Shown here piece after piece: positions 18,708-25,842 of a DNA stretch of 64,000 nucleotides. A program made the translations under genes and the position numbers. Source of the stretch: Latilactobacillus fragifolii (GTDB lineage: Bacteria; Bacillota; Bacilli; Lactobacillales; Lactobacillaceae); the NCBI RefSeq assembly GCF_905332535.1, contig NZ_CAJOCF010000002.1, forward strand, positions 248,001 to 312,000, read 5' to 3'. How positions within the stretch are numbered: position 1 is the first letter of the stretch; each line of letters opens with the position of its first letter. The notes beneath the pieces are model-generated. The model saw nothing but the letters and a program-made list of their open reading frames with translations, was not told where the DNA came from and made no database searches.

Positions 18708-18724
18708 TTCTTTTACGCCTTCTT

Positions 18725-19216
18725 TTAATTATTTAACTGCCAACTAATTAACACTTTATTCATTGGTTTATACTGTAAAGATTGTACTTTTTCGCCTTTA
18801 TTAATTGAAAAATAAGCCTTACCAGAAACGGTTTCTCCTTCTGACACCTCATTGCCAAAATTATTTACGCGATCATCAATTTGATGGGTCTTTCCATCAG
18901 TTGTTTTTAAGGTAAAATCGATTGCGCCTAGCCCTTTTTTTGTACCTGAACTAATATTTTTCCCTGAAATATCAAATCCATATAAATTTTTAGAACTTTT
19001 AGTAGTCCCGTTAGCAGAATCAACCGTTTTTAATTTTTTAACAGTGATTTCCATTCCGTTAGCAACAATTGGTTTGTTGAACTGATTGGTGGTTTCCTTT
19101 TGTTTAGTTGTTTGTGCTGTATCGTTATTGGCCTTGGATGCACTATTTTCTTTCGTTGAACAGGCACCTAATAAAAGGATGCTACTAAAACTCATTAACA
19201 TTACTAGTTTTTTCAT
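18725..19216 (-). CDS. Lipoprotein with a DUF4352-like domain
   Basis: Exported lipoprotein of 163 residues. The signal peptide ends in the lipobox LLGAC (Cys20), followed by a Ser/Thr/Lys-rich linker to about residue 48. The remaining domain (NGMEITVKKLKTV, ISGKNISSGTKKG, KTTDGKTHQID) has the Ig-like beta pattern of DUF4352 proteins. It lies 17 bp upstream of wecC on the same strand, so it is probably the first gene of the polysaccharide operon, though its role there is unknown. AAGGATC precedes the ATG. Confidence 0.78.
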   Translation of the reverse strand: MKKLVMLMSFSSILLLGACSTKENSASKANNDTAQTTKQKETTNQFNKPIVANGMEITVKKLKTVDSANGTTKSSKNLYGFDISGKNISSGTKKGLGAIDFTLKTTDGKTHQIDDRVNNFGNEVSEGETVSGKAYFSINKGEKVQSLQYKPMNKVLISWQLNN

Positions 19217-19232
19217 AATGATCCTTCTTTCT

Positions 19233-19266
19233 AAAAAGAAAACCTACAAAGCTTCCTCTGTAGGCT
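19233..19266 (-). terminator. Weak terminator after the surface-protein gene
   Basis: On the minus strand CCTACA and TGTAGG form a 6-bp stem followed by a TTTTCTTTTT run. It lies just before the lipoprotein ribosome binding site, so partial read-through into the polysaccharide operon is likely. Confidence 0.45.
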
Positions 19267-19283
19267 ATTCTTTTTAAATTCAT

Positions 19284-21980
19284 TTATTCTGTAACATTTA
19301 CTGGAACAGTTGTTACTTCGTTATCATTGCTATCATAACCAGCAATACGCACTGTATCACCTTTTTTAATTTTTCCGCTACCAATATAGTAAGAGAAACT
19401 TCCGTCACTAAAAGTGCCGCCCCATGCTTGCGCAGTACCATTAATTAGTAATCTTGCTCGTACAATATTACCAGTGTATGATCCTTTAACTGTCGTTTGA
19501 CCAAGATAATAAGTGTCAGGGGTCAACGTCCCTGCTGCTTCGGCAATTGTGACGGGTTCGTCTTTATCTAAAACCTTATCGTCTGCATCATAAGCAGTGA
19601 TTGTCACTGTATCACCAGCTTTAATCTTGCCAGCGCCAACATAGTATTTAAATTGACCATTTGTAAAATCACCGCCATAGGCTTGTACTTTACCATTGAT
19701 ACTAATTTGGGCTTTGGCTACCTTTCCGGTATAGGTTCCGGTAATTTGAGTATCACCAATAGTATATTTATTTGCTTTAATTGTGCCCTTTGATTCATCA
19801 CCTTCTACGGTAACTTTTTTATCTTGATCAAGAACTTTTCCGTCTTTATCGTATGCAGTAATCGTTACTTTATCACCGGATTTAATTTTGCCAGCACCGA
19901 TGTAGTAGTCAAATTGACCATTCGTAAAATCACCACCCCATGCTTGCATCTTTCCATTAATAGCTAGGCGCGCCTTAGCTACGTCACCGGTATATGAACC
20001 AGTTACGTCTGTATCGCCAACCTTATAGGTGCTTGGTGTAATAGTCCCCTTTGTATTTTGAGCTTTAACAGTTACGGGCTTGGTATCTAAAATTTTACTG
20101 TCTTTATCATAAGCAGTGATTGTCACTGTATCGCCAGCTTTAATTTTACCGGCTCCGATATAGTAATTAAATTGCCCATTTGTAAATGTACCACCCCAAG
20201 CTTGAGCTACACCGTTAACTGTTACACGTGCTCTAGCTACATCGCCTGTATATGAACCCGTAATATTAGTATTCCCGACAGTATAGTCACTAGGTGTGAT
20301 TGTCCCTTTTGTATCTGGTGTTTGATTAATCACCACAGGGACATTTTCTTGTAGTAAATTACCATCTTTATCGTAAGCATTCATTGTCACTTTATCAGTG
20401 GCACTTAGTGTTTTTTCGCCAACATAATACGTGAATTTACCATTTGTAAAAGTTCCACCTTTAGATACTTGTGTTCCATTGATAAATAGCCGTGCTTGTG
20501 CAACATCGTCGGTATAGGTCCCTGTGATATTTCTTTCACCTAATTTATATTCGTTTGGGGTAATCGTACCTTTAGTATCAGGAACAACATTGTTGTTTAC
20601 ATTTATAACATTTGGAATTAGTTGTCTAACTTGTCCATTGTAGTAATGAACACTACCATTGTAAGTAACCGCGGTTTTTTTATTATCTTCTATTTTGCTT
20701 GGATTATGGCTTACTTCTACAGAATCAATATCACCGTTTTTCCCTTGAGTAACATCCTGTTTTGTAAAGTAATTAATAACACGATCGAATCGGTTTTTAT
20801 CGAAATTATTAAAATTATCCCCTTTTTCCATCGTTATATTGCGGTTGAAAATTGATTCACCAGGCAATGCGCCGTTCTCATTTAATACTTCATTTTCCTC
20901 GGTAGTATTAGTGTTGTATTTTTTCTCTCTATCCCAAACTGATAAGTAGCTGTCCCACGTGTCTACCGCATTTGATGTTTGTGGATTATCATGCTCATGG
21001 CCTGGCTTAACTATTGCCTTACCAATATCTCCACTGCCCTCTGTTCCAGCAGTCAAAGCCTCTTGATCGAGTACACTTATAGTGAACTGTGCTTCCCTAC
21101 TTTTATCAGGGAATAATCGTCCTTTAGTGAGTTGCTTATTCTTTGTTATATCATCTTTATTGCCGGTATATTTACTCATGTCAAACTTAAGCATACCTTC
21201 TGCCCAACCATCCATATTTCCAAGAATTCCGCCACCTGGAATGGCTCCAACTAATTCAAGGGCACTTGCTGTGATGAGGGGATTATACTTATTCCATTCG
21301 GTAGTACTTACTTCAGATTTTTTAATACCTCTCAGCATAATAGAAAATTCATTAGGGTTATTAGGATCAAATTTCACTGTATTTCTATCCCATTTCAGCC
21401 CCCATGTTAAATGGATAGGCGTGGGAATTCCTATTGCTTTGATATAAAAGTCATCTTTTGGTGTTTGATTAGATTGATCCCAGTCAATAGTGCTAAACAT
21501 AGCTTGTGCATCTACTCCTTTGGGGAAGGAAACATTGATGCGGGCTCCATAATTACCATTTTCCCAATTTTTAATATGTTCTCCCCCGTTTACAGGTAAA
21601 ATACTGTGATTTAAAACGTTCCCTTGCAATGGTACACGGGCATACCCCGTTAACTCTCCACCATCGTAAGGACTAGCACTATTTACTGCCGGAGTATAAC
21701 TGAACTGTGTTTTCTTTTCACTATCAGTATTTCTAACTTTTAGCATTAAGGTCGTAATGCTTGTATCAGCTGTATCATTTAAAGCTCTCGTAGAAGCAGC
21801 AACGTTATTCTTTTCTTGCGAATTTAAAACAACTTTTTCGCCCTCATTTTTTGCGGACATTACCTTTGAATCAGTCTCATAGTCGCTAGCCTTCACTACC
21901 TGACTTGGCATTAAGCTAGTAGTTGTCGATAAAATTGTTACAGATAACAACAAACCTGTGGTAAACTTTGTTAATTTCAT
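19284..21980 (-). CDS. Large secreted surface protein with five C-terminal Ig-like repeats
   Basis: Exported protein of 898 residues. The start at 21980 (MKLTKFTT) follows AGGAGG by 9 bp; an ATG 27 bp upstream has no site. A Sec signal peptide ends near SQVVKA (about residue 31). The region to about 475 has no family I recognise. The C-terminus holds five tandem repeats of about 80-90 residues, each opening KGTITPxxYxxG-type, with YTGDVAxARxxING, GGTFTNGQFxYYIGAGKIK and DTVTITAYDKDxK blocks; this is the modular Ig-like domain of Gram-positive adhesins. No LPXTG anchor or membrane tail is present, so attachment to the cell, if any, must be non-covalent. It sits upstream of the polysaccharide operon. 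Confidence 0.82.
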   Translation of the reverse strand: MKLTKFTTGLLLSVTILSTTTSLMPSQVVKASDYETDSKVMSAKNEGEKVVLNSQEKNNVAASTRALNDTADTSITTLMLKVRNTDSEKKTQFSYTPAVNSASPYDGGELTGYARVPLQGNVLNHSILPVNGGEHIKNWENGNYGARINVSFPKGVDAQAMFSTIDWDQSNQTPKDDFYIKAIGIPTPIHLTWGLKWDRNTVKFDPNNPNEFSIMLRGIKKSEVSTTEWNKYNPLITASALELVGAIPGGGILGNMDGWAEGMLKFDMSKYTGNKDDITKNKQLTKGRLFPDKSREAQFTISVLDQEALTAGTEGSGDIGKAIVKPGHEHDNPQTSNAVDTWDSYLSVWDREKKYNTNTTEENEVLNENGALPGESIFNRNITMEKGDNFNNFDKNRFDRVINYFTKQDVTQGKNGDIDSVEVSHNPSKIEDNKKTAVTYNGSVHYYNGQVRQLIPNVINVNNNVVPDTKGTITPNEYKLGERNITGTYTDDVAQARLFINGTQVSKGGTFTNGKFTYYVGEKTLSATDKVTMNAYDKDGNLLQENVPVVINQTPDTKGTITPSDYTVGNTNITGSYTGDVARARVTVNGVAQAWGGTFTNGQFNYYIGAGKIKAGDTVTITAYDKDSKILDTKPVTVKAQNTKGTITPSTYKVGDTDVTGSYTGDVAKARLAINGKMQAWGGDFTNGQFDYYIGAGKIKSGDKVTITAYDKDGKVLDQDKKVTVEGDESKGTIKANKYTIGDTQITGTYTGKVAKAQISINGKVQAYGGDFTNGQFKYYVGAGKIKAGDTVTITAYDADDKVLDKDEPVTIAEAAGTLTPDTYYLGQTTVKGSYTGNIVRARLLINGTAQAWGGTFSDGSFSYYIGSGKIKKGDTVRIAGYDSNDNEVTTVPVNVTE
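19290..20582 (-). repeat. Five tandem Ig-like coding repeats
   Basis: Five copies of about 250 bp encode the repeat unit of the surface protein. The copies differ at many positions but share nearly identical blocks coding for GGTFTNGQF and YYIGAGKIK. Copy number may vary between strains by recombination. Confidence 0.75.
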
Positions 21981-22020
21981 TAAAAACTTCCTCCTAAAGA
22001 ATCCCAAAATTTAATTTTCA

Positions 22021-22044
22021 GTCACAACTCAAGAGTTGCGACCT
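22021..22044. repeat. 24-bp inverted repeat, left copy
   Basis: Exactly repeated in reverse orientation at 22222-22245. Each copy is itself a near-perfect dyad with CAACTC and GAGTTG around a 2-bp AA centre. It lies in the 5' leader of the surface-protein gene, 40 bp from its start codon. Confidence 0.8.
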
Positions 22045-22054
22045 GTTGAATTTA

Positions 22055-22089
22055 TCATCCAATAATAAAAGCAAAATTTTCTTTGTAAA
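22055..22089 (-). promoter_or_regulatory. Candidate leftward promoter of the surface-protein gene
   Basis: On the minus strand TTTACA (22089-22084) and TATTAT (22067-22062) are spaced by 16 bp. Transcripts would begin near 22055, run through the left 24-bp repeat and enter the surface-protein gene. The region is AT-rich, so chance matches are possible. Confidence 0.4.
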
Positions 22090-22109
22090 AATGAAATATT
22101 TTTACAAAG
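22081..22109. promoter_or_regulatory. Perfect 12-bp inverted repeat inside the repeat-bounded segment
   Basis: CTTTGTAAAAAT and ATTTTTACAAAG flank a 5-bp centre. It overlaps the candidate leftward -35 box, so a repressor site is a plausible reading. Confidence 0.5.
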
Positions 22110-22177
22110 ATGCTCCAAGTCCTTTTAGAACAGCTTTTGGAAAGATATATATATGCTAAAAATTGCGAAAAATAAAC

Positions 22178-22206
22178 TTGCATTCTTTTAATTTATGGGG
22201 TAAAAT
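22178..22206 (+). promoter_or_regulatory. Candidate rightward promoter
   Basis: TTGCAT (22178-22183), a 17-bp spacer and TAAAAT (22201-22206). Transcription would start near 22213 and run through the right 24-bp repeat toward the terminator at 22385 and the DUF1648 gene at 22509. Confidence 0.5.
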
Positions 22207-22221
22207 TAATATGAAATTCGA

Positions 22222-22245
22222 AGGTCGCAACTCTTGAGTTGTGAC
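22222..22245. repeat. 24-bp inverted repeat, right copy
   Basis: Perfect reverse copy of 22021-22044, 177 bp away. See that entry and the finding on this segment. Confidence 0.8.
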
Positions 22246-22350
22246 CTCCTATTTATAATAATAACCAGCTATAAGCCTTTTAATATGGCATCTTTTCTTA
22301 AATAAGCTTATTGATCTGGATACTAAAAAGAATTACTGATGAAAAATAAA

Positions 22351-22414
22351 GCGCAGACTACTTCAGTAGTCTGCGCTCGGAGTGAAGGCAAAGTTTACCG
22401 GCTTTGTCTTTTTT
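22351..22414 (+). terminator. Perfect hairpin plus intrinsic terminator upstream of the DUF1648 gene
   Basis: A perfect 12-bp dyad (22351-22376, GCGCAGACTACT arm, 2-nt centre) is followed by AAGGCAAAG / CTTTGTCTT (22385-22410) and a T run. No complete plus-strand gene precedes it, so it either ends a short RNA begun at the rightward promoter or attenuates the gene at 22509. Confidence 0.6.
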
Positions 22415-22508
22415 GTTACAGTTTAATGTAAGCGGTTGTATAATATATTGACAAAGAATTTTAAATATAAGACCTCAACTGGACGGAAAGATTGAAAGGT
22501 GTAATCTG

Positions 22509-22931
22509 ATGAATCGTAAGGTTTTTAAGTTCAATGCTGCAAATGTAACTATCCAATTTTTAATTGTACTAATTTTGCGTAACTCACTGAAAAGGACCAT
22601 TCCTAATCATTTTTCATTTACTGGCACACCCGATAGTTATTTGCACGGAGCAAACCAATCTTTAATCCTTGAGACTGTATTTTTAATTAATTTATTTGGA
22701 TATTTTATTTATATGTTGCCGTTAAAACTCGGCTTTTCACCTACATTGACTAACATTTTAAACCAAATTAAGATTGCTGTTTCGATTTGGTTATATGCGT
22801 TTTCTTGGATTATAATCCCATTCTTTTTTATGGACAGTAATAGGCTACTTGCGTATCTCATTTGTTTAATAAATGTATTCCTCGTAATCTCCTGTTTAAT
22901 CATTATTGTTAAAAACCTAGTTTTCAAATAG
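22509..22931 (+). CDS. DUF1648-containing membrane protein
   Basis: Small membrane protein, 140 residues. Near residues 30-47 it has IPNHFSFTGTPDSY, the DUF1648 signature (P-x-H-x-x-x-x-G-x-P-D) found in SdpI-type and related proteins. Hydrophobic segments follow at about 55-75, 90-110 and 115-137. Bacillus SdpI gives immunity to a secreted toxin, but DUF1648 alone does not show that function, and no toxin gene is adjacent. AAAGGTG lies about 9 bp before the ATG. It may be transcribed from the promoter at 22178 through the hairpin/terminator region. Confidence 0.72.
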   Translation: MNRKVFKFNAANVTIQFLIVLILRNSLKRTIPNHFSFTGTPDSYLHGANQSLILETVFLINLFGYFIYMLPLKLGFSPTLTNILNQIKIAVSIWLYAFSWIIIPFFFMDSNRLLAYLICLINVFLVISCLIIIVKNLVFK

Positions 22932-23312
22932 TAAACGGTACAGATCATTGATTGGAAAATGACTTTTTTAATGATGGACTGAAATATTAAAAGTATTACA
23001 GCGATTAAATCAAACTTATATAAACATCTGCCATACAGCATTCTATGCCATTATTCAAACACTGCGGTTGTCAAAAATCGCCAATGTTTGTGCCTATTAT
23101 TTTGAATGATTGCCACAAAAAAAGCATTACCCGCAGGAGCCCCTGATTAGGGACACCGTTAGATAATGCCATCATCGTTTCTCATTAAAGTCAGAAACGG
23201 TTTATTATATCGAGCAGCAATACCACGAATTCATGACCTCATTAAAATGCTTCTATATTTATTTTAAATGATAGTTGCAGTGCCACGAACCTTGCCGATC
23301 ATTAATGTTTCC
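22932..23312. other. Intergenic region downstream of trxA
   Basis: Apart from a minus-strand terminator-like structure at 23116-23169, no supported feature is seen. A 33-codon plus-strand frame at about 23169 has no ribosome binding site and is not called. Confidence 0.4.
23116..23169 (-). terminator. Probable trxA terminator
   Basis: On the minus strand GCATTA and TAATGC enclose an inner GGTGTCCCT / AGGGGCTCC stem and are followed by TTTTTTT. It is about 144 bp after trxA. Confidence 0.5.
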
Positions 23313-23630
23313 TTATGCTAATGCTGAATCTAATTGCTTTGCTAAAACTTCTTTGCGTTGTAAACCAACCATTTGGTCAACTAATTGGCCATCTTTCATG
23401 ATTAACAAGGTTGGGATTGATTGGATGCCAAATTCCGACGCTAAGTTTTGATTGTGGTCAACGTCAACCTTTGCAATTTTAGCTTTACCAGCATAATCGT
23501 CAGCTAATTCTTCGACGATTGGGCCTTGCATGCGACATGGTGGACACCATGTTGCCCAGAAATCGACTAATGTGACGCCTTCTTGGACTTCATCTTTAAA
23601 GTTTGCTTCAGTTAAAATTTGTGTTGTCAT
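23313..23630 (-). CDS. trxA: Thioredoxin
   Basis: Small cytosolic dithiol-disulfide oxidoreductase, 105 residues, full length. The active site is WCPPC (Cys29 and Cys32), a variant of the common WCGPC. Other family positions are present: DFWATW before the site and the cis-Pro in SIPTLLIMKDG. The ATG at 23630 is chosen because AAAGG lies 8 bp upstream; a GTG at 23639 overlaps that site. The CPPC form shifts redox potential relative to CGPC in known variants, but its effect here is untested. It sits next to the ArsR-rhodanese gene. Confidence 0.9.
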   Translation of the reverse strand: MTTQILTEANFKDEVQEGVTLVDFWATWCPPCRMQGPIVEELADDYAGKAKIAKVDVDHNQNLASEFGIQSIPTLLIMKDGQLVDQMVGLQRKEVLAKQLDSALA

Positions 23631-23728
23631 TGCGATCACCTTTCTTTCTAAGAAAATAATTCAACGATTTCATTGAATGGTATCAATATACCACCATTAA
23701 GCCACACCGTCAAAAAAAGCGCCTCGCC

Positions 23729-24391
23729 TTATTCCCCTTTTGACACGGACTGCAACCATTCCCATACGGATTGATTAAAAGTTGCTACTTTAAACCCGGC
23801 AGCTCGTAATTGCTGACTGGCAACATTCGCATAGGCGCATAACCGGCCACGACAATAAACTACCACTTCTTTATCTTTTGGTAATTCAGCCAGTCGTTGG
23901 TCCAACTGATTATACGGTACATTACGGGCTCCCGGTAAGTGCTGGCTCGCAAACTCATCTGCAGGGCGCAAATCAACCAAGCACACCTCGTCTGCCGCTA
24001 ATTTTGTTTGAAGTGCATCAATCGTCAGCGCTTCTGACACCCCCGTTTCTTGGGCAAGTGTTTTTTGTAAGGCTATCATCTCTGGTAAGGTTTCTTCACA
24101 AACATCAACCAAGAGGGTTACTAATTGTTTGACGCGTTCTGAGTTCAACCGATAAGTGATAAAATTTTTCTCACGTTCGATCGCCACGAGATTTGTTTGT
24201 TTTAAAATTTGCAGATTACGTGAAACGGTGGCGACACTCAAGCCAACTGTACTGGCTAAGACTTCCACCGTTTTGGGGCCTTGTACAAGAATGTTCAGCA
24301 GTTGTAGCCGAGTCACATTGCCTAACGATTTCCCGACCTTAACCACTTGCTCATAAACCGCATCTCGATATTCTGTAATGCGTTCATCCAC
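23729..24391 (-). CDS. ArsR-type regulator fused to a rhodanese domain
   Basis: Two-domain protein of about 220 residues. Residues 1-95 form an ArsR/SmtB winged helix (GNVTRLQLLNILVQGPKTVE, LSVATVSRNLQILKQTNLV). Residues 120-220 form a rhodanese domain with LVDLRPADEFASQHLPGARN and an active loop VVVYCRGRLCAYA, whose Cys can carry persulfide. The GTG at 24391 has GGAGG 8 bp upstream; the ATG two codons earlier is only 2 bp from it. Such fusions are proposed sensors of sulfur or redox state. Position beside thioredoxin suits a redox role, but the target is inferred only. Confidence 0.87.
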   Translation of the reverse strand: MDERITEYRDAVYEQVVKVGKSLGNVTRLQLLNILVQGPKTVEVLASTVGLSVATVSRNLQILKQTNLVAIEREKNFITYRLNSERVKQLVTLLVDVCEETLPEMIALQKTLAQETGVSEALTIDALQTKLAADEVCLVDLRPADEFASQHLPGARNVPYNQLDQRLAELPKDKEVVVYCRGRLCAYANVASQQLRAAGFKVATFNQSVWEWLQSVSKGE

Positions 24392-24674
24392 GCTCATCCC
24401 CTCCAAGTACTCAATGTTTTTATTGAATAGCATCAATTTAACACTTCTCGCCAAGTGGGTCAACTAAAAGCGTCCCCTCCGTTGGTAGCACTGAATGGGA
24501 TCGTGTTTATCTAATTTTGTTCCTTAACATACTGATTACTACATATTATCGACCATCATAACTATCCCTATTCAGCATTAAATAAATCGTTCGCAAATTA
24601 ATAGTATAAAGTAGTATTTCCTATTTCTATATTTTATAATAAAGATAAGAAATCTTTTTTATAGGAGAAATAGC

Positions 24675-25688
24675 ATGCAATCTAGACAACCGTCATATTC
24701 AGCCGGTAAAGTTAATGCTCGCCGTCGTAATCCGAATCTACCGACTGGTGATGTCCACCACGACGCTAATAACTGGTTTCAAAGTTCAGCCGTCCAACAA
24801 CATGCCGTCACTTTCAAAAATATTTATGCAATGCAGATCAGCGCTAACGTCTTTCTTCCAAAAGGTCAATCAGAAACTATTTTTCCAGCACTAATTATCG
24901 GGGCTCCCATCGGCGCCGTTAAAGAACAGGCAGCTAATCTGTATGCCACTAAACTTGCCGAGCAAGGATTTGTAACCGTTTCATTCGACCAATCAGCTTG
25001 GGGTGGTAGTAATGGCGCGCTCCGCAACGCGATTGCCCCCACCTTGTATGCCGAGAATTTCTCAGCAGCAACTGACTATCTAACGACCCTCGACTGTGTG
25101 GCTAATGATCGCATCGGCTTAATTGCAATTGGGTCAGCAGGCGGGTTTGCGCTCGACGCACTAAAAATAGACGCCCGCATTAAAGCACTTGCAACGATTA
25201 ACTTAACGGATATGGGGGCCATTGTTCGCCAGCAACGGGATACTTTAGGCGCCAATGCATTAATCGAAGCCGCTTCACAATCACGGACATTAGAAATTGC
25301 AGGTCAAGAAACTGCTTATGTCCCTTTCGTTCCAGAAAAACTAGCGCCCAACGCAACTGATATTGAGCGCGAATTCTACGATTTCTATCGAACCAGACGT
25401 GGCGCAGCCAACTCGACGCTCCACCCCACTCAGACCACCCTTACTAAACTACTGAACTTCTATCCATTACGCGATCTCGAAACGATCACAGAACGTGCCA
25501 TGCTCTTTGTCGTTGGTGAAAAGGCTTGGTCACGGCATTTCAGTGAAACCGCCTTCGCCAGTGCTCATGAATCAAAACAGTTATTAATCGTGAAAGCGGC
25601 TGGACATGTCGATTTATATGACCGCATCGCACTCATTCCATTTTCAGAATTGGCCCAGTTCTTCACTGAAAATCTAGCGCAACCTTAA
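24675..25688 (+). CDS. Alpha/beta hydrolase family protein with altered nucleophile elbow
   Basis: 337-residue protein paralogous to the hydrolase at 52666-53640: shared blocks are GAVKEQ near residue 80, the LAEQGF strand, DRIGLIAI and the C-terminal GHVDLYDR carrying the likely catalytic His. The paralogue has GICGWGG with Cys134 as nucleophile; here the aligned stretch is AIGSAGG, so the nucleophile position is Gly153 followed by Ser154. Either Ser154 has taken over with a shifted elbow or the enzyme is not a hydrolase. There is no signal peptide. AGGAG lies 7 bp before the ATG. It stands alone on the plus strand. Confidence 0.75.
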   Translation: MQSRQPSYSAGKVNARRRNPNLPTGDVHHDANNWFQSSAVQQHAVTFKNIYAMQISANVFLPKGQSETIFPALIIGAPIGAVKEQAANLYATKLAEQGFVTVSFDQSAWGGSNGALRNAIAPTLYAENFSAATDYLTTLDCVANDRIGLIAIGSAGGFALDALKIDARIKALATINLTDMGAIVRQQRDTLGANALIEAASQSRTLEIAGQETAYVPFVPEKLAPNATDIEREFYDFYRTRRGAANSTLHPTQTTLTKLLNFYPLRDLETITERAMLFVVGEKAWSRHFSETAFASAHESKQLLIVKAAGHVDLYDRIALIPFSELAQFFTENLAQP

Positions 25689-25720
25689 GTACACTACTGA
25701 TCAGTCAGTGTTCGTAAAAT

Positions 25721-25766
25721 AAAAAAAGATTGCAAGTGTTCAGTTAATCACTGAACGCCTACAACC
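25721..25766 (-). terminator. clpL terminator
   Basis: A 17-bp stem with some GU pairs (arms 25728-25744 and 25750-25766) ending in a T run on the minus strand, downstream of clpL. Confidence 0.65.
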
Positions 25767-25842
25767 TAGAAAGAAAACTTGAGGATGATATTCAAGTCAA
25801 ATCACATGCCACTTTAAAAATACCAACGCCAATAAGCTATGC

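Noticed and set aside
19290-20582. Direct repeats that might suggest a CRISPR or DNA-level satellite
   Set aside because: Unit length of about 250 bp and in-frame coding of Ig-like domains explain them fully.
23169-23271. 33-codon plus-strand frame MPSSFLIKVRNG
   Set aside because: No ribosome binding site and it overlaps the trxA terminator structure.
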